Part shown: positions 1 through 9,292 of the stretch, piece by piece
Layout of the letters: the number at the start of each line of letters is the position of its first letter
How positions within the stretch are numbered: the first letter of the stretch is position 1
NCBI RefSeq assembly: GCF_038051945.1
Contig: NZ_CP150302.1
Span: 1,860,001 to 1,924,000 of the forward strand
DNA length: 64,000 nt
Source: Paenibacillus sp. FSL H3-0469
Lineage (GTDB): Bacteria; Bacillota; Bacilli; Paenibacillales; Paenibacillaceae
Direction of reading: 5' to 3'
Notes under the pieces: model-generated
What the model saw: only the letters and a program-made list of their open reading frames with translations
Told to the model about the DNA's origin: nothing
The model's database searches: none
Position numbers and translations under genes: made by a program

Positions 1-196
1 ACCGTAACAGGATCGACAGCAAGATTTCGGAGTTAGCTTCAGAATTGCGGGAAGACAGCAGTGCGCTGCACAGCACAATAATGTTCCAAGCTCACTCTCC
101 CGGATTAAAGAGGACAGCGATGAGATCAATTCCTCCAACCCGGAAACCAGCACCGACCCTGCTCCAGATTCAACTTCGCTGGATATTCTGGTGTGA
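1..196 (+). pseudogene. 3' end of an unidentified gene, apparently frameshifted
   Basis: Frame 3 is open from the first base and begins with a charged, helix-like stretch (RNRIDSKISELASELREDS). The plausible acidic C-terminus (EINSSNPETSTDPAPDSTSL, then DILV and TGA at 194-196) is in frame 2. Frame 2 itself has a stop at 5-7, so the two halves join only if one base is gained or lost around 65-115. A strong terminator follows directly, which fits this being the end of a real transcript. Either the gene is decayed or there is a sequence error. The product is not recognised. Inference rests on composition only. Confidence 0.35.
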
Positions 197-206
197 CTGC
201 ACATGT

Positions 207-235
207 AAAAACCGTTCCTTACCGGAACGGTTTTT
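207..235. terminator. bidirectional intrinsic terminator
   Basis: The arms AAAAACCGTTCC and GGAACGGTTTTT form a 12-bp perfect stem with a short loop. There is a U-run on both strands. It separates the convergent partial gene on the left from the small membrane-protein gene on the right. Confidence 0.85.
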
Positions 236-250
236 ACTTTGTTAACGGAT

Positions 251-529
251 TCACCACATATAATGACCCAGGTATTTTTTATTATTCCTTAATACCCCGG
301 CCAAGGACGCCGCACACAATATAATATAGAGTCCCAGGAAAAGCGGCATGGACAGGACCGCCTTACGCTCAATAATTCCCATTCCAATAAAAGTCATCCC
401 TAATATGAGATAGGGCAGGACCATCCCTCTTTGAAAAGAGGCCCGCTCCTCCTTACTCAAACCATCCCTAACGGATTGCCGAAGGAACACATCAAGTCCA
501 AAAAAGTGACAAGCCGCTTGTGTGAGCAT
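251..529 (-). CDS. small membrane protein of unknown function
   Basis: This is a 92-aa protein from the first ATG. It has two clear hydrophobic segments (about residues 38-53 and 58-80) and a charged N-terminal part. The ATG at 529 has no ribosome binding site. A strong one (GGAGGTGG, 573-566) lies further upstream, and the frame stays open through it, adding the hydrophobic stretch ILLGIW. Translation may therefore begin at an ATC (559) or ATA (556) codon. No family is recognised. The flanking hairpins suggest a monocistronic gene. Confidence 0.6.
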   Translation of the reverse strand: MLTQAACHFFGLDVFLRQSVRDGLSKEERASFQRGMVLPYLILGMTFIGMGIIERKAVLSMPLFLGLYIILCAASLAGVLRNNKKYLGHYMW

Positions 530-599
530 CCAGATCCCTAAAAGAATCTGCGCTATGATTTATACCACCTCCTTTGCTTATCCCTTCATTATAAACTAA

Positions 600-627
600 A
601 AAAGCCACTCGAATGAAGGAGTGGCTT
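600..627 (-). terminator. intrinsic terminator-like hairpin
   Basis: GCCACTC and GAGTGGC form a 7-bp stem, extended by A-T pairs. Read on the minus strand it is followed by a run of T. No confident gene ends into it. Two very short minus-strand frames end just upstream, at about 637 and 663 (one ends in ASEARQRNK), so it may mark a decayed gene. Confidence 0.5.
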
Positions 628-629
628 GA

Positions 630-984
630 TTTGTTATTTATTCCGTTGACGAGCTTCACTAGCTTTGATATATAATATATTCCAGCAGTTTACAATATTC
701 ATCCTCATGATACCTTTGATTTTCGTTGTTCAATCCAATCCTTACTATATAGCTATTATCTCATTTGTTGTTCTCTATTCGCTTTTAACAGGCGTTTACA
801 GATCACATGCAAGCCATGACGCAGACGTGGCCGTTACTCAATGGCGACTGTCTCAGGATCATCCTAGACAAATAGAACGTTACATCATAACCGACCACTG
901 TATGGAGCCACATTGTTGCACTTCTTGCAGGATTCCCCTGAAATCTTACTGGCTGTGGAGTTAGGCCTCTACATCATCGCAGCA
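630..984. other. stretch without a supportable gene
   Basis: A 99-codon plus-strand frame at 665-964 begins with hydrophobic residues, but it has no ribosome binding site and degenerates into Cys/His-rich text. Short minus-strand frames also end here. I see no convincing gene, RNA or promoter. It may be decayed coding sequence. Confidence 0.4.
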
Positions 985-1225
985 GCGCCGAATGTAATCG
1001 GTTTTTCGATTACATTTGGGCCACATGCCTCTGCCGCGCTCAATGTAATCGGTTTTTCGATTACATTTGAGCCACATGCCTCTGCCGCTCTCAATGTAAT
1101 CGGTTTTTCGATTACATTTGGGCCACATGCCTCTGCCGCACTCAATGCAATCGGTTTTTCGATTACATTTGGGCCACATGCCCACGCAGCGCCGAATATC
1201 GTTGGCTTTTCGTGTATATCGGACC
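985..1225. repeat. 51-bp tandem palindromic repeat, about 5 copies
   Basis: Units start at 991, 1042, 1093, 1144 and, in degenerate form, 1195, exactly 51 bp apart. Each unit has a palindromic core (TGTAATCG, then GTTTTT, then CGATTACA) and a linker (GGGCCACATGCCTCTGCCGC). Because 51 is divisible by 3, long repetitive open frames appear on both strands; these are not genes. The array lies 3' of spo0A, just past its terminator. Confidence 0.9.
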
Positions 1226-1242
1226 TGGCTTCAGTGAAACAA

Positions 1243-1292
1243 AATACCACTGGCTATTGGGGAATACGATTTCCCATTAGCCAGTGGTATTT
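1243..1292. terminator. spo0A terminator
   Basis: The arms ATACCACTGGCTA and TAGCCAGTGGTAT form a 13-bp stem around a loop of about 20 nt, itself partly paired. It lies about 30 bp after the spo0A stop codon. Confidence 0.8.
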
Positions 1293-1322
1293 ATTGTTAA
1301 GCTATTCCTGCCCCTAACCCTT

Positions 1323-2141
1323 TCAAGACACCTTATGCTCAATGCGCAGCTTGTCGGCGACCATGGCAATAAATTCCGAGTTAGTTGGCTTGGATTTGGA
1401 GATATTAATCGTATAGCCGAACAGGTGGGAGATGCTGTCGATATTGCCACGGGTCCAGGCGACTTCAATCGCGTGACGGATGGCGCGTTCTACGCGGGAA
1501 GGCGTGGTCTTGAACTTCTCGGCAATAGCCGGATACAGCGTCTTGGTGATGGCACCAAGTATCTCAATGTTGTTATAGACCATGGTGATGGCTTCACGCA
1601 GGTATTGGTAGCCTTTGATATGCGCAGGGACGCCGATTTCATGAATGATTGAGGTAATATTCGCGTCCAGGTTCTTGCCCTTGGACAGCGGAACCACATT
1701 ACTGGAAGATCTGGAAGAAGAATAGCCGGACATGCTTCCGGAAGTGCTCATGCTGCCCTGCGTGCCGACCAGCTGACGCACACGGTTCGCCAGAACCTCC
1801 ATGTCAAACGGTTTCAGAATATAATAAGAGGCTCCAAGCTGAACGGCTCTCTGTGTAATGTTCTCCTGGCCAAAAGCGGTCAGCATAATGATCTTGGGCT
1901 GCGGGTTCAGATCCATATCACGCAGGCGTTCAAGAACGCCGAGGCCGTCCAGATGCGGCATAATAATATCAAGGATAAGGACATCGGGGATCTTGCGTGC
2001 TCCGCTGAGCATCTGAAGTACCTCTTCCCCATTGTAGGCAATGCCTGTCACTGTCATATCTTCTTGTTCAGTAATGTACTCGGCGAGCAAGTTCGTGAAC
2101 TCCCTGTTATCATCGGCCAACAACACTTCAATATTCTGCAC
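1323..2141 (-). CDS. spo0A: Spo0A, master response regulator of sporulation
   Basis: Spo0A is the phosphorelay output regulator that binds 0A boxes and commits the cell to sporulation. The N-terminal receiver domain (about 1-125) has the acidic pocket LLADDN and the phosphoacceptor Asp near residue 58 in [13 protein letters not shown] Ser-rich linker follows. The C-terminal Spo0A DNA-binding domain (about 155-272) contains [15 protein letters not shown] and ends in [11 protein letters not shown] place the start at GTG 2141, 9 nt after AGGAGG, giving 272 aa, close to the 267 of B. subtilis. The in-frame ATG at 2216 would add a non-conserved tail running through that binding site and a 0A box. 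The gene is last in the block, after spoIVB, as in Bacillus. Confidence 0.97.
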   Translation of the reverse strand: MQNIEVLLADDNREFTNLLAEYITEQEDMTVTGIAYNGEEVLQMLSGARKIPDVLILDIIMPHLDGLGVLERLRDMDLNPQPKIIMLTAFGQENITQRAVQLGASYYILKPFDMEVLANRVRQLVGTQGSMSTSGSMSGYSSSRSSSNVVPLSKGKNLDANITSIIHEIGVPAHIKGYQYLREAITMVYNNIEILGAITKTLYPAIAEKFKTTPSRVERAIRHAIEVAWTRGNIDSISHLFGYTINISKSKPTNSEFIAMVADKLRIEHKVS

Positions 2142-2205
2142 TGGCTGCTTCCTCCTTATATATCTGCTATTCAGAAAATATTTATCATCTTCTCTCCCTA
2201 TAACT

Positions 2206-2324
2206 TTCGACATCACGTTTGAATATCCTTCTGTCGAAAATTATTTTTCTTTATTTTTTTTCGGTGTTGATTTATAATTAAATATTTTGTTTCACGTTTC
2301 GAGGATAATCGCTGCCCTTCGACA
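2206..2324. promoter_or_regulatory. three 0A boxes between spoIVB and spo0A
   Basis: The Spo0A-binding consensus TGTCGAA occurs exactly at 2232-2238 (plus strand), and as its complement TTCGACA at 2206-2212 and 2318-2324. Three exact 7-mers within 120 bp upstream of spo0A fit the known autoregulation of this gene. The -10 and -35 elements were not assigned with confidence. Confidence 0.7.
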
Positions 2325-2329
2325 AAAAA

Positions 2330-2353
2330 ATCTTAAGGCTAAACCGCCTTAAG
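2330..2353 (-). terminator. spoIVB terminator overlapping its stop codon
   Basis: The arms TCTTAAGGC and GCCTTAAGA pair, and on the minus strand a run of seven T follows. The stop codon (2339-2341) lies in the hairpin loop. Confidence 0.85.
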
Positions 2354-3472
2354 ATTGTATTGAAGCTCCTGATCCTGTTGAACCACACCGGAGTCCCTAA
2401 GCATCCACTCAATGAAGCAGCCATACCCTGACTTAGGATCATTGACGAACACATGGGTCACTGCACCGATTAGACGGCCGTTCTGGACAATCGGGCTGCC
2501 ACTCATCCCCTGGACAATCCCCCCGGTCTTATCGAGCAGACGCGGGTCGGTGATGCGCAGCACCATGCCCTTAGTAGCAGGGGTCTGTTGACGGGCCACA
2601 TGGATGATCTCTACGTTGAAGCGTTCGACCTGCTGACCATCGACGACAGTAAGAATCTGTGCGGGACCTTCCTTCACTTCCGAACTCATGGCTACCGGAA
2701 TCGGCTCCTGATACAGGCTGTGCTCGGGATTACGGGTCATTTTACCGAAAATTCCGAAATCCGTGTTGCTCTCCACATTTCCGAGAACCTGGCTTTCCTT
2801 CAGAAAATGGGCCCGTTTCTCCCCCGGATCGCCATCCTGGCTCTTGGAGATTGAAGTGACGCTGGACTGCACGATATGGCCGCTGCCAACCACAATCGGC
2901 GTACCTGTGTTCATGTCAGTGATGACATGCCCAAGGGCCCCATACACACCCTGCTTCGGGGCATAGAAAGTTAGGGTCCCTACACCTGCTGCGGAATCGC
3001 GGATGTAGAGCCCGAGCCGCCACACCTTGTCTGTGCGGTCATACGCGGGCTTCAGCTGAGCCGTATGCTCTTTACCGCCGCGTTTGTAGACGATGCTTAA
3101 GGAATCATTGCTTTTGCCGGCCTGCTCGACCAGCCTTGCTACCTTCGATACCTCGTCCAGCTTCACCCCGTTGATGGAGATCATCAGATCGCCGGGCAGG
3201 ATGCCGCTGTTCTCGCCGGGTGAAATCTTGGACTGCTCCGATACTTCAATCAGATGATGACCAACAACCAGCACGCCTGCCGACTTCACCTTCACGCCAA
3301 TCGTCTGACCTCCGGGGATGACCTTAAGTTCATTCTCGGTTCCCTGTACCGCCCTAAGCGGCTGATGTTCAAGCGGTGCTGCGTGGATCTGTGAGGGTCC
3401 CGTTATGCCTGATAAACTGAGAAAGAAGGCAAATAAAAGGCCGGGCATTAACTTCCTGAGGTTAGGCTTCAA
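2339..3472 (-). CDS. spoIVB: SpoIVB serine peptidase, forespore signalling protease
   Basis: SpoIVB is secreted from the forespore into the intermembrane space, where it cleaves SpoIVFA and so triggers processing of pro-sigma-K. The 377-aa protein has an N-terminal signal/anchor segment (about 8-30), a PDZ domain (about 60-140, with GILPGDLMISINGV) and an S55 peptidase domain. The catalytic-serine motif GMSGSPI is at about 322-328 and the GALGHVI motif holds the His. TTG at 3472 follows GGGAG at about 11 nt, so I accept it as the start. It lies between recN and spo0A exactly as in B. subtilis. Confidence 0.95.
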   Translation of the reverse strand: MKPNLRKLMPGLLFAFFLSLSGITGPSQIHAAPLEHQPLRAVQGTENELKVIPGGQTIGVKVKSAGVLVVGHHLIEVSEQSKISPGENSGILPGDLMISINGVKLDEVSKVARLVEQAGKSNDSLSIVYKRGGKEHTAQLKPAYDRTDKVWRLGLYIRDSAAGVGTLTFYAPKQGVYGALGHVITDMNTGTPIVVGSGHIVQSSVTSISKSQDGDPGEKRAHFLKESQVLGNVESNTDFGIFGKMTRNPEHSLYQEPIPVAMSSEVKEGPAQILTVVDGQQVERFNVEIIHVARQQTPATKGMVLRITDPRLLDKTGGIVQGMSGSPIVQNGRLIGAVTHVFVNDPKSGYGCFIEWMLRDSGVVQQDQELQYNLKAV

Positions 3473-3586
3473 TGGCTGTCACACTCCCTTTTGCTTCTTT
3501 CGCTTGACGAAAAAGGTGGTCGCCAATTGCGTACCTATAAGATAACCCTGCCCCCAGGCTTTTATTACTGTCAATCATTGTCCCGC

Positions 3587-5314
3587 TTAGCTTGCAGCTG
3601 CCTTGCTGGCCTCGGCCAGACCCAGCATCTCCTGTGCGTGATGCAATGTTTTTTCGGTAATTTCCACACCGCCCAGCATCCGGGCCAGCTCCATTACGCG
3701 GCCTTCAGCCGAGAGGGAGTCCACCTCGGTCATCGTGCGTCCGTCTTCGACTTTTTTGGCAATCAGGTATTGATGATCCGCCATACAGGCCACCTGCGGC
3801 AGGTGGGTAATGGAGAACACCTGGCAGGTGGAGGACAGCTTATACAGCTTGTCCGCGATGGACTGGGCTGCCCGCCCGCTAACCCCGGTATCCACCTCAT
3901 CAAAGATAAGGACTGGAATCGCATCATGCCGCGCAAAAATACTCTTCATTGCCAGCATAATCCGCGACAGCTCTCCGCCGGAGGCGATCTTGCCCAGCGG
4001 ACGCAGCGGCTCGCCGGGATTCGGGGAGATCATGAATTCAGCGCTGTCGATCCCCTGCCGGGTCAGACGGTACCGCCGTCCCTGATACTCCATGCCGCGT
4101 GGATCTTCGAGCGTCTCCATCTTCACCTGGAGTGAGGTCCGTTCCATCTGCAGATCCTTCAGCTCTCCCTCGACCTGTGAAGCAAGATCCGTCGCACACT
4201 GCCGCCGCGCTCCGCTCAGAGCTTCGGCTGACTCCATTAAGATATGAAGCAGGCCATCGCGTTTGGCCGTTAATTTCAGGATATATTCGTCTTTATTCTC
4301 CAGAAGATCCGTCTCCCGCTCAATCTGCTGATAATATTCCAGAATCTGCTCCACGCTATCCCCGTATTTGCGCTGCAGTCCTGTGATCAGATCCAGCCGG
4401 TTCTCAATATCCTCCAGCCGCGCCGGATTGAACTCGATCTCTTCACGGTAGTCGCGCAGCTGAAACGCCGCATCCTCCAGCTGGTAATAAGCCGACTGCA
4501 ATTGCTCGAAGACTGCCCGCAGACCCTTCTCGTCATACCGCACCGCATCTTCAAGCCTGGAGATTACATTGCCAATGGACTCCAGCCCTTGCCTGTCATA
4601 CAGCAGCTCGTATGCGCCGGATACTGAATCCATCATTTTCTCACTGTGGGATAGTTTTACCCGTTCTTCGGCAAGTAATTCATCTTCTCCCGGTTTTAGT
4701 CCCGCAGCAGAAATTTCCTCCAGCTGAAAACGGTACAAATCCAGCATCTGATACGCCTTTTGGCTGGATTCCTGAAGTTCCCGGAGTTCTTTTTCCACTT
4801 TGGCGAAGGCTGTATATTTCTCCTGATAATCCGCTTTGAGCGGTCCGATCACCGGTTCCCCATAGGTATCCAGCAACCCTAAGTGACGTTCAGCCTTCAG
4901 CAGGTTCTGATGCTCATGTTGTCCGTGAATATTGACCAGTTGTTCCCCGATTTCGCGCAGCATGCTCAGATTGACCATCTGGCCGTTCACGCGCGAGGTA
5001 CTCTTGCCCTGGGAGGTAATCTCCCGGCGGATCACCAGATGCTCCTCACGCTCTGCCCCGATGCCCAGCCGCTCCAGCGTATCCCAGACCGGATGAGTTC
5101 CCGGCAGACTGAAAAGCGCTTCCATTTCGGCCTTCTCACACCCGTACCGGATGGAGTCAGCGGAACCGCGTCCCCCGGCAATGAGTGCGAGCGCATCGAT
5201 GATAATTGATTTTCCGGCACCGGTCTCCCCTGTAAGCACATGGAATCCCGGATAAAAATGCACATCCACCGCCTCAACCACGGCCAGATTGCGTATAGAC
5301 AATGTCTCTAACAC
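3587..5314 (-). CDS. recN: DNA repair ATPase RecN
   Basis: RecN is an SMC-like ATPase that acts early at double-strand breaks. The 575-aa protein has Walker A GETGAGKS near residues 29-36, a long central coiled coil, the signature ASGGELSR and Walker B VLIFDEVDTG in the C-terminal part. Length is normal for the family. The GTG start at 5314 follows GGAGGTG at suitable spacing. The neighbours argR (upstream) and spoIVB (downstream) match the Bacillus arrangement. Confidence 0.96.
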   Translation of the reverse strand: MLETLSIRNLAVVEAVDVHFYPGFHVLTGETGAGKSIIIDALALIAGGRGSADSIRYGCEKAEMEALFSLPGTHPVWDTLERLGIGAEREEHLVIRREITSQGKSTSRVNGQMVNLSMLREIGEQLVNIHGQHEHQNLLKAERHLGLLDTYGEPVIGPLKADYQEKYTAFAKVEKELRELQESSQKAYQMLDLYRFQLEEISAAGLKPGEDELLAEERVKLSHSEKMMDSVSGAYELLYDRQGLESIGNVISRLEDAVRYDEKGLRAVFEQLQSAYYQLEDAAFQLRDYREEIEFNPARLEDIENRLDLITGLQRKYGDSVEQILEYYQQIERETDLLENKDEYILKLTAKRDGLLHILMESAEALSGARRQCATDLASQVEGELKDLQMERTSLQVKMETLEDPRGMEYQGRRYRLTRQGIDSAEFMISPNPGEPLRPLGKIASGGELSRIMLAMKSIFARHDAIPVLIFDEVDTGVSGRAAQSIADKLYKLSSTCQVFSITHLPQVACMADHQYLIAKKVEDGRTMTEVDSLSAEGRVMELARMLGGVEITEKTLHHAQEMLGLAEASKAAAS

Positions 5315-5363
5315 GAATACTGCACCTCCGACATGATGATTGTCTGTCTGCCCGCAGGCTGAA

Positions 5364-5813
5364 TTACGATATATAGCCCATAATTTGTGAAATGACGTCC
5401 TTGCTGTCCTCCGGCTGGCGGCAGATAATCAGAATGGTGTCGTCTCCGGAGATCGTACCCATAATTTGCGGCCAGTCGATATTGTCGATCAGCGCAGCCA
5501 CGGAATTGGCCGTTCCCGGCAGACATTTCATGACCACAAGATTCGCGGAATAGTCGATTTGTACAAAGTTGTCCACCAGCACCCGCTTCAGCTTCTGAGT
5601 CGGATTGTAACGCTGGTCGGTGGGCAGAGAATACTTGTAACGCCCGTCATCCATCGGTACCTTGATCAGCAACAGTTCCTTAATATCGCGGGATACGGTA
5701 GCCTGTGTTACTTGAAAGCCTGCTTCCCGTAGCGCCTCGACCAGATCATCCTGGGTTTCGATTTCCTTTTGCGAGATAATTTCTCTAATCTTGATATGCC
5801 TGTGTCCCTTCAT
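5364..5813 (-). CDS. argR: arginine repressor ArgR/AhrC
   Basis: This hexameric, arginine-dependent regulator represses arginine biosynthesis and activates catabolism. The 149-aa protein has the N-terminal winged helix with the recognition segment [10 protein letters not shown] (about 38-47). The C-terminal oligomerisation and arginine-binding domain contains [11 protein letters not shown] and [12 protein letters not shown]. The start at 5813 follows GGGAGG. It is the ahrC of the recN locus in Bacillus; I use argR because only the family can be told from sequence. Confidence 0.95.
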   Translation of the reverse strand: MKGHRHIKIREIISQKEIETQDDLVEALREAGFQVTQATVSRDIKELLLIKVPMDDGRYKYSLPTDQRYNPTQKLKRVLVDNFVQIDYSANLVVMKCLPGTANSVAALIDNIDWPQIMGTISGDDTILIICRQPEDSKDVISQIMGYIS

Positions 5814-5839
5814 TGTTGCCTCCCGTATTTATATAGTGC

Positions 5840-6310
5840 TTAACTGGATTCTCCGTCGTCCTTGCCGAAATTAATTACATGAATGTTGGAATTCACCGTA
5901 TCCACATAGAGTACCCCGCTGCAATCCGGGTAGATCAGCAGATAGGGGAGGATGTAGTCCCGGAGTCCGCTGCCGGTGAATTCGAGCTCCTTGCGGGGGC
6001 GGGAGAGGATGACCAGATAGTAATGCTCCTCATTCCTGATGGCTACGTAATCAATGAACAGCCTGCTGTACATCGGTGCCCCATTCACCTGAAAAGACAG
6101 CGGGATCTTCAGCTTCCCGCCGATGACCTCGTACCCTGCATCCTCCAGCAGAGCGATGGACGGATGGGGCTGAATGACCTTGTTGATCGGCACCCGGTCC
6201 TTCATGAAGGAACCCGGGGACCCCTGCAGCCAGATATAGATTCTATAAAGGATAAAGATTGCCGCCGCCAGTCCTATAAGTGCCACTACAGCCTTGTCCG
6301 AGCTCGCCAC
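5840..6310 (-). CDS. membrane-anchored protein of unknown function between tlyA and argR
   Basis: This 156-aa protein has one N-terminal transmembrane segment (about 8-27) and then a soluble domain of about 120 residues rich in beta-strand-like hydrophobic alternation (for example YYLVILSRPRKELEF). GTG at 6310 sits 8 nt after GAGG; the ATG and GTG codons just upstream overlap that site. It lies directly between tlyA and argR, 26 bp from argR, where B. subtilis has no gene. The function is not recognised. The tight spacing suggests co-transcription with argR and recN. Confidence 0.75.
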   Translation of the reverse strand: MASSDKAVVALIGLAAAIFILYRIYIWLQGSPGSFMKDRVPINKVIQPHPSIALLEDAGYEVIGGKLKIPLSFQVNGAPMYSRLFIDYVAIRNEEHYYLVILSRPRKELEFTGSGLRDYILPYLLIYPDCSGVLYVDTVNSNIHVINFGKDDGESS

Positions 6311-6428
6311 TCCCATCACCTCGGTGAATCTATTCGCGTGCGGGCGGCTGAAATCCTGCTTCCGGCTGACAATCTGCCGCTAATTTCCGGTTCGGGAAGA
6401 CCAATAATTCTTATATTGGCAGCAAAAG

Positions 6429-6451
6429 AAACTCATCGCTTCGATGAGTTT
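6429..6451 (-). terminator. tlyA terminator overlapping the end of the gene
   Basis: GAAACTCATCG and CGATGAGTTTC form an 11-bp stem with a tiny loop, followed on the minus strand by TTTTGC. The last codons and the stop of tlyA (6433-6435) lie within the hairpin. Confidence 0.75.
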
Positions 6452-7302
6452 CCATGGCCCGCAGCGCTGAAGGTTGCATTCGCTTCCTTAATGACGGAGT
6501 CGGCAAGCGCGGCGAAAGTATTCGGCTGTGCTTCAGCCGCAGAAGTCTGCTGCACTGAAGGCAGCAGCTTCCAGTGTGCCAGAAATTCGATATTACCTTC
6601 CCCGCCGGTAATGGGGGAATATGTCAGTCCTGCAAGCGTGTAGCCCAGTTCGGCTGCCATGGTCAGTACGTTTACCAGCACCTCCCGGTGAACAGCCGGT
6701 TCGCGTACGACTCCAGACTTGCCCACCTTCTCGCGCCCGGCTTCGAACTGCGGCTTAATCAGCGCAGCGATATCAGCAGGACGGTTCAGCAGCGCCATGA
6801 GCGGCGGCAGGATGATTCTCAGTGAAATAAAGGAGACATCGATACTTGCAAAGTCAGGTACCGGTCCCTTCAAATCAGGCGGGGTCATGTAACGGAAGTT
6901 GGTCTGCTCCATTACGGTTACCCGCTCATCATTACGCAGGCTCCAGTCGAGCTGGTTATGTCCCACATCAATCGCGTACACATGGGCTGCACCATTCTGA
7001 AGCGCACAATCGGTGAAGCCTCCTGTAGAGGAGCCGATATCCAGCATGTTGCGGCCGGTCAGCTCGATGCCGAACTGCCGCAAGGCCTTCTCAAACTTCA
7101 AGCCGCCCCGGCTGACATACGGGTGCAGCGCTCCCTTGACTCTGAGGACAGAGCTGCGGAGCACCTTCATCCCCGGCTTTTCAATCCGTTCTTCGTTCGC
7201 AAGCACCAGGCCCGCCATAATGGCAGCCTTGGCCTTCTCCCGGCTGTCGTAGAAGCCTTGCTCCACCAACAGCACATCAATTCGTTCTTTAGGGTGTTCC
7301 AT
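6433..7302 (-). CDS. tlyA: TlyA-family rRNA 2'-O-methyltransferase (YqxC)
   Basis: TlyA-family proteins are SAM-dependent 2'-O-methyltransferases of rRNA; some are described as haemolysins. The protein is about 289 aa. An S4 RNA-binding domain occupies residues 5-65 (RIDVLLVEQGFYDSREKAK). An FtsJ-like methyltransferase fold follows, with the SAM loop MLDIGSSTGGFTDCAL and the later DVSFISLR. ATG 7302 lies 6 nt after GGGAG; an ATG two codons upstream abuts the site. It sits 42 bp after dxs, the conserved Bacillus order (yqiE-yqxC). Confidence 0.92.
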   Translation of the reverse strand: MEHPKERIDVLLVEQGFYDSREKAKAAIMAGLVLANEERIEKPGMKVLRSSVLRVKGALHPYVSRGGLKFEKALRQFGIELTGRNMLDIGSSTGGFTDCALQNGAAHVYAIDVGHNQLDWSLRNDERVTVMEQTNFRYMTPPDLKGPVPDFASIDVSFISLRIILPPLMALLNRPADIAALIKPQFEAGREKVGKSGVVREPAVHREVLVNVLTMAAELGYTLAGLTYSPITGGEGNIEFLAHWKLLPSVQQTSAAEAQPNTFAALADSVIKEANATFSAAGHGNSSKR

Positions 7303-7344
7303 GTTCATCTCCCGATCACTTCGGTCCGCCCTCCGTCCCTGCCC

Positions 7345-9249
7345 TTAGGAGGTGGAGGTTGACTTATAGGTATAAGTGCTGAGCCCTTTCATTGACTTAA
7401 TACGTGCGCACACGGCTTCAACGGTAAGCCCCGTCTCCTGCCGCTGCTCCTTGATGGACCCATGCTCGACGAAAATATCCGGCACGCCCATCAGGTGAAC
7501 ATGCGCATCATATATCTCCTGCTCTGCAAAGAACTCCAGCACCGCACTGCCAAGGCCGCCGGCCTGGCTCGCTTCTTCCAGCACCACCATACCCGTTCCG
7601 GCATGTGCCAGATCAAGCAGCATCGTGTTATCCAGCGGCTTCAAGAAGCGCGCATTGACTACACCGATCTGAATACCTTCACGCTTCAGTACTTCCGCCG
7701 CTTCTTCGGCCACCTGAACCATCGGGCCGCAGGCAAGCACGGCATAATCCTCTCCGGGACGCAGACGTTCCCAGGTGCCGATAGGCAGACTGTGCAGCTC
7801 AGCATCCAAAGCCACCCCCGTGCCGTTAATCCGCGGATAACGGTAAGCAATCGGTCCTTCATTATAGTCCAGCGCCGTCTTCATCATGTGGCGCAGCTCA
7901 TTCTCATCCTTCGGCATCATAAGCACCATGTTCGGGATATGACGCATAAACGCGATATCGTACACGCCCTGATGGGTCTCTCCGTCCGCACCGACGAAGC
8001 CCGCACGGTCGATGGCGAACATAACATTGGCATTATGGCGGCAAATGTCGTGAACAATCTGATCATAGGCGCGCTGCATGAAGGTGGAGTAGACGGCAAA
8101 TACCGGCTTCATGCCTTCCATAGCCAAGGCCGCACATAAGGTGGCCGCATGCTGCTCCGCGATCCCGACATCAATCATCCGGTCCGGGAATTCCTTGGCA
8201 AACGGGAATAGTCCCGAGCCGCCCGGCATCGCCGGTGTTACGGCAACCAGCCGCTTATCCTGATGCCCCAGCTCAATTAACGTCTGTCCGAAGACTTCCG
8301 TATACATCGGATTGCCGACCGCTTGAAGCACCTGGCCGGATTCGATTTTGTAAGGGGAAATGCCATGCCATTTATAGGAATCGACTTCCGCCGGTTTGTA
8401 GCCCTTGCCTTTGGTGGTAAGAACATGCACCAGAACAGGCCCGGATACATTATCCGCCTGATGGAAGGTGTCGATCATCTTCTCCAGATCATGACCGTCT
8501 ACGGGCCCCAAATAGGTAAATCCGAGTTCTTCGAACAGAACACCGGGTACCAGCATGTTCTTCAGGCCGTCCTTCACATTCTGCGCAGTCTTCGCCAGAC
8601 GTCCGCCGATGGCCGGGATTTTCTTCAGCAGGCCTTCGACCTCGTCCTTAGCCCGCAGATAATGACGGTCCGAACGGATCTTGCTCAGATAGTTATGCAT
8701 CGCCCCAACATTCGGCGCAATGGACATTTCATTGTCGTTCAGGATCACCATGAGCTTGCGGCGCTCATGCCCGATATGGTTCAGCGCTTCAAAAGCCATT
8801 CCGCCAGTGAGGGCGCCATCGCCGATAACGGCAATTACCTTATTGTCTTCACCCTTCAGATCACGGGCCATCGCCATGCCCATTGCCGCTGACAGAGAAG
8901 TGCTGCTGTGTCCGGCTTCCCAGACATCATGCTCACTCTCCGTACGTTTGACGAAGCCGCAGAGTCCGCCCTGCTTGCGCAGCGAGTCGAACCTGTCCTG
9001 ACGGCCGGTCAATATCTTGTGGACATACGCTTGATGCCCTACATCATAGATCATCTTATCCCGGGGACTGTCATAGCAGTAATGCAGGGCCAGCGTGAGC
9101 TCCACGACTCCCAAATTGGATGCGAGATGTCCCCCTGTTACTGACAGCTTCTCGATCAGAAACTGGCGGATTTCCTCCGCAAGGGCAGCCAGTTCCCCGA
9201 CTGATAAAGATTTTAGCTCCTGAGGATCATTTATTTGTGGAAGCAGCAC
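7345..9249 (-). CDS. dxs: 1-deoxy-D-xylulose-5-phosphate synthase
   Basis: DXS condenses pyruvate and glyceraldehyde 3-phosphate to DXP, the first step of the MEP isoprenoid pathway, using thiamine diphosphate. The 634-aa protein has the ThDP motif [18 protein letters not shown] near residues 145-160, the central transketolase pyrimidine-binding domain ([12 protein letters not shown]) and the C-terminal transketolase domain. The start is GTG 9249, about 7 nt after GGGG. It follows ispA, so two isoprenoid steps are adjacent, and it has its own likely promoter. Confidence 0.97.
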   Translation of the reverse strand: MLLPQINDPQELKSLSVGELAALAEEIRQFLIEKLSVTGGHLASNLGVVELTLALHYCYDSPRDKMIYDVGHQAYVHKILTGRQDRFDSLRKQGGLCGFVKRTESEHDVWEAGHSSTSLSAAMGMAMARDLKGEDNKVIAVIGDGALTGGMAFEALNHIGHERRKLMVILNDNEMSIAPNVGAMHNYLSKIRSDRHYLRAKDEVEGLLKKIPAIGGRLAKTAQNVKDGLKNMLVPGVLFEELGFTYLGPVDGHDLEKMIDTFHQADNVSGPVLVHVLTTKGKGYKPAEVDSYKWHGISPYKIESGQVLQAVGNPMYTEVFGQTLIELGHQDKRLVAVTPAMPGGSGLFPFAKEFPDRMIDVGIAEQHAATLCAALAMEGMKPVFAVYSTFMQRAYDQIVHDICRHNANVMFAIDRAGFVGADGETHQGVYDIAFMRHIPNMVLMMPKDENELRHMMKTALDYNEGPIAYRYPRINGTGVALDAELHSLPIGTWERLRPGEDYAVLACGPMVQVAEEAAEVLKREGIQIGVVNARFLKPLDNTMLLDLAHAGTGMVVLEEASQAGGLGSAVLEFFAEQEIYDAHVHLMGVPDIFVEHGSIKEQRQETGLTVEAVCARIKSMKGLSTYTYKSTSTS

Positions 9250-9292
9250 GAGTATTCCCCGCTTTCCTAGATGTTGTTAAAATATAAACCCC

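Noticed and set aside
665..964. Hydrophobic 99-aa plus-strand protein
   Set aside because: No ribosome binding site, the second half is not protein-like, and it ends at the repeat array.
913..1317. 134-codon plus-strand frame and two minus-strand frames with internal repeats
   Set aside because: They run through the 51-bp tandem repeat; frames stay open only because the period is a multiple of three. No ribosome binding sites.
2142..2216. N-terminal extension of Spo0A to the ATG at 2216
   Set aside because: The extension passes through the ribosome binding site and a 0A box and has no counterpart in the family.
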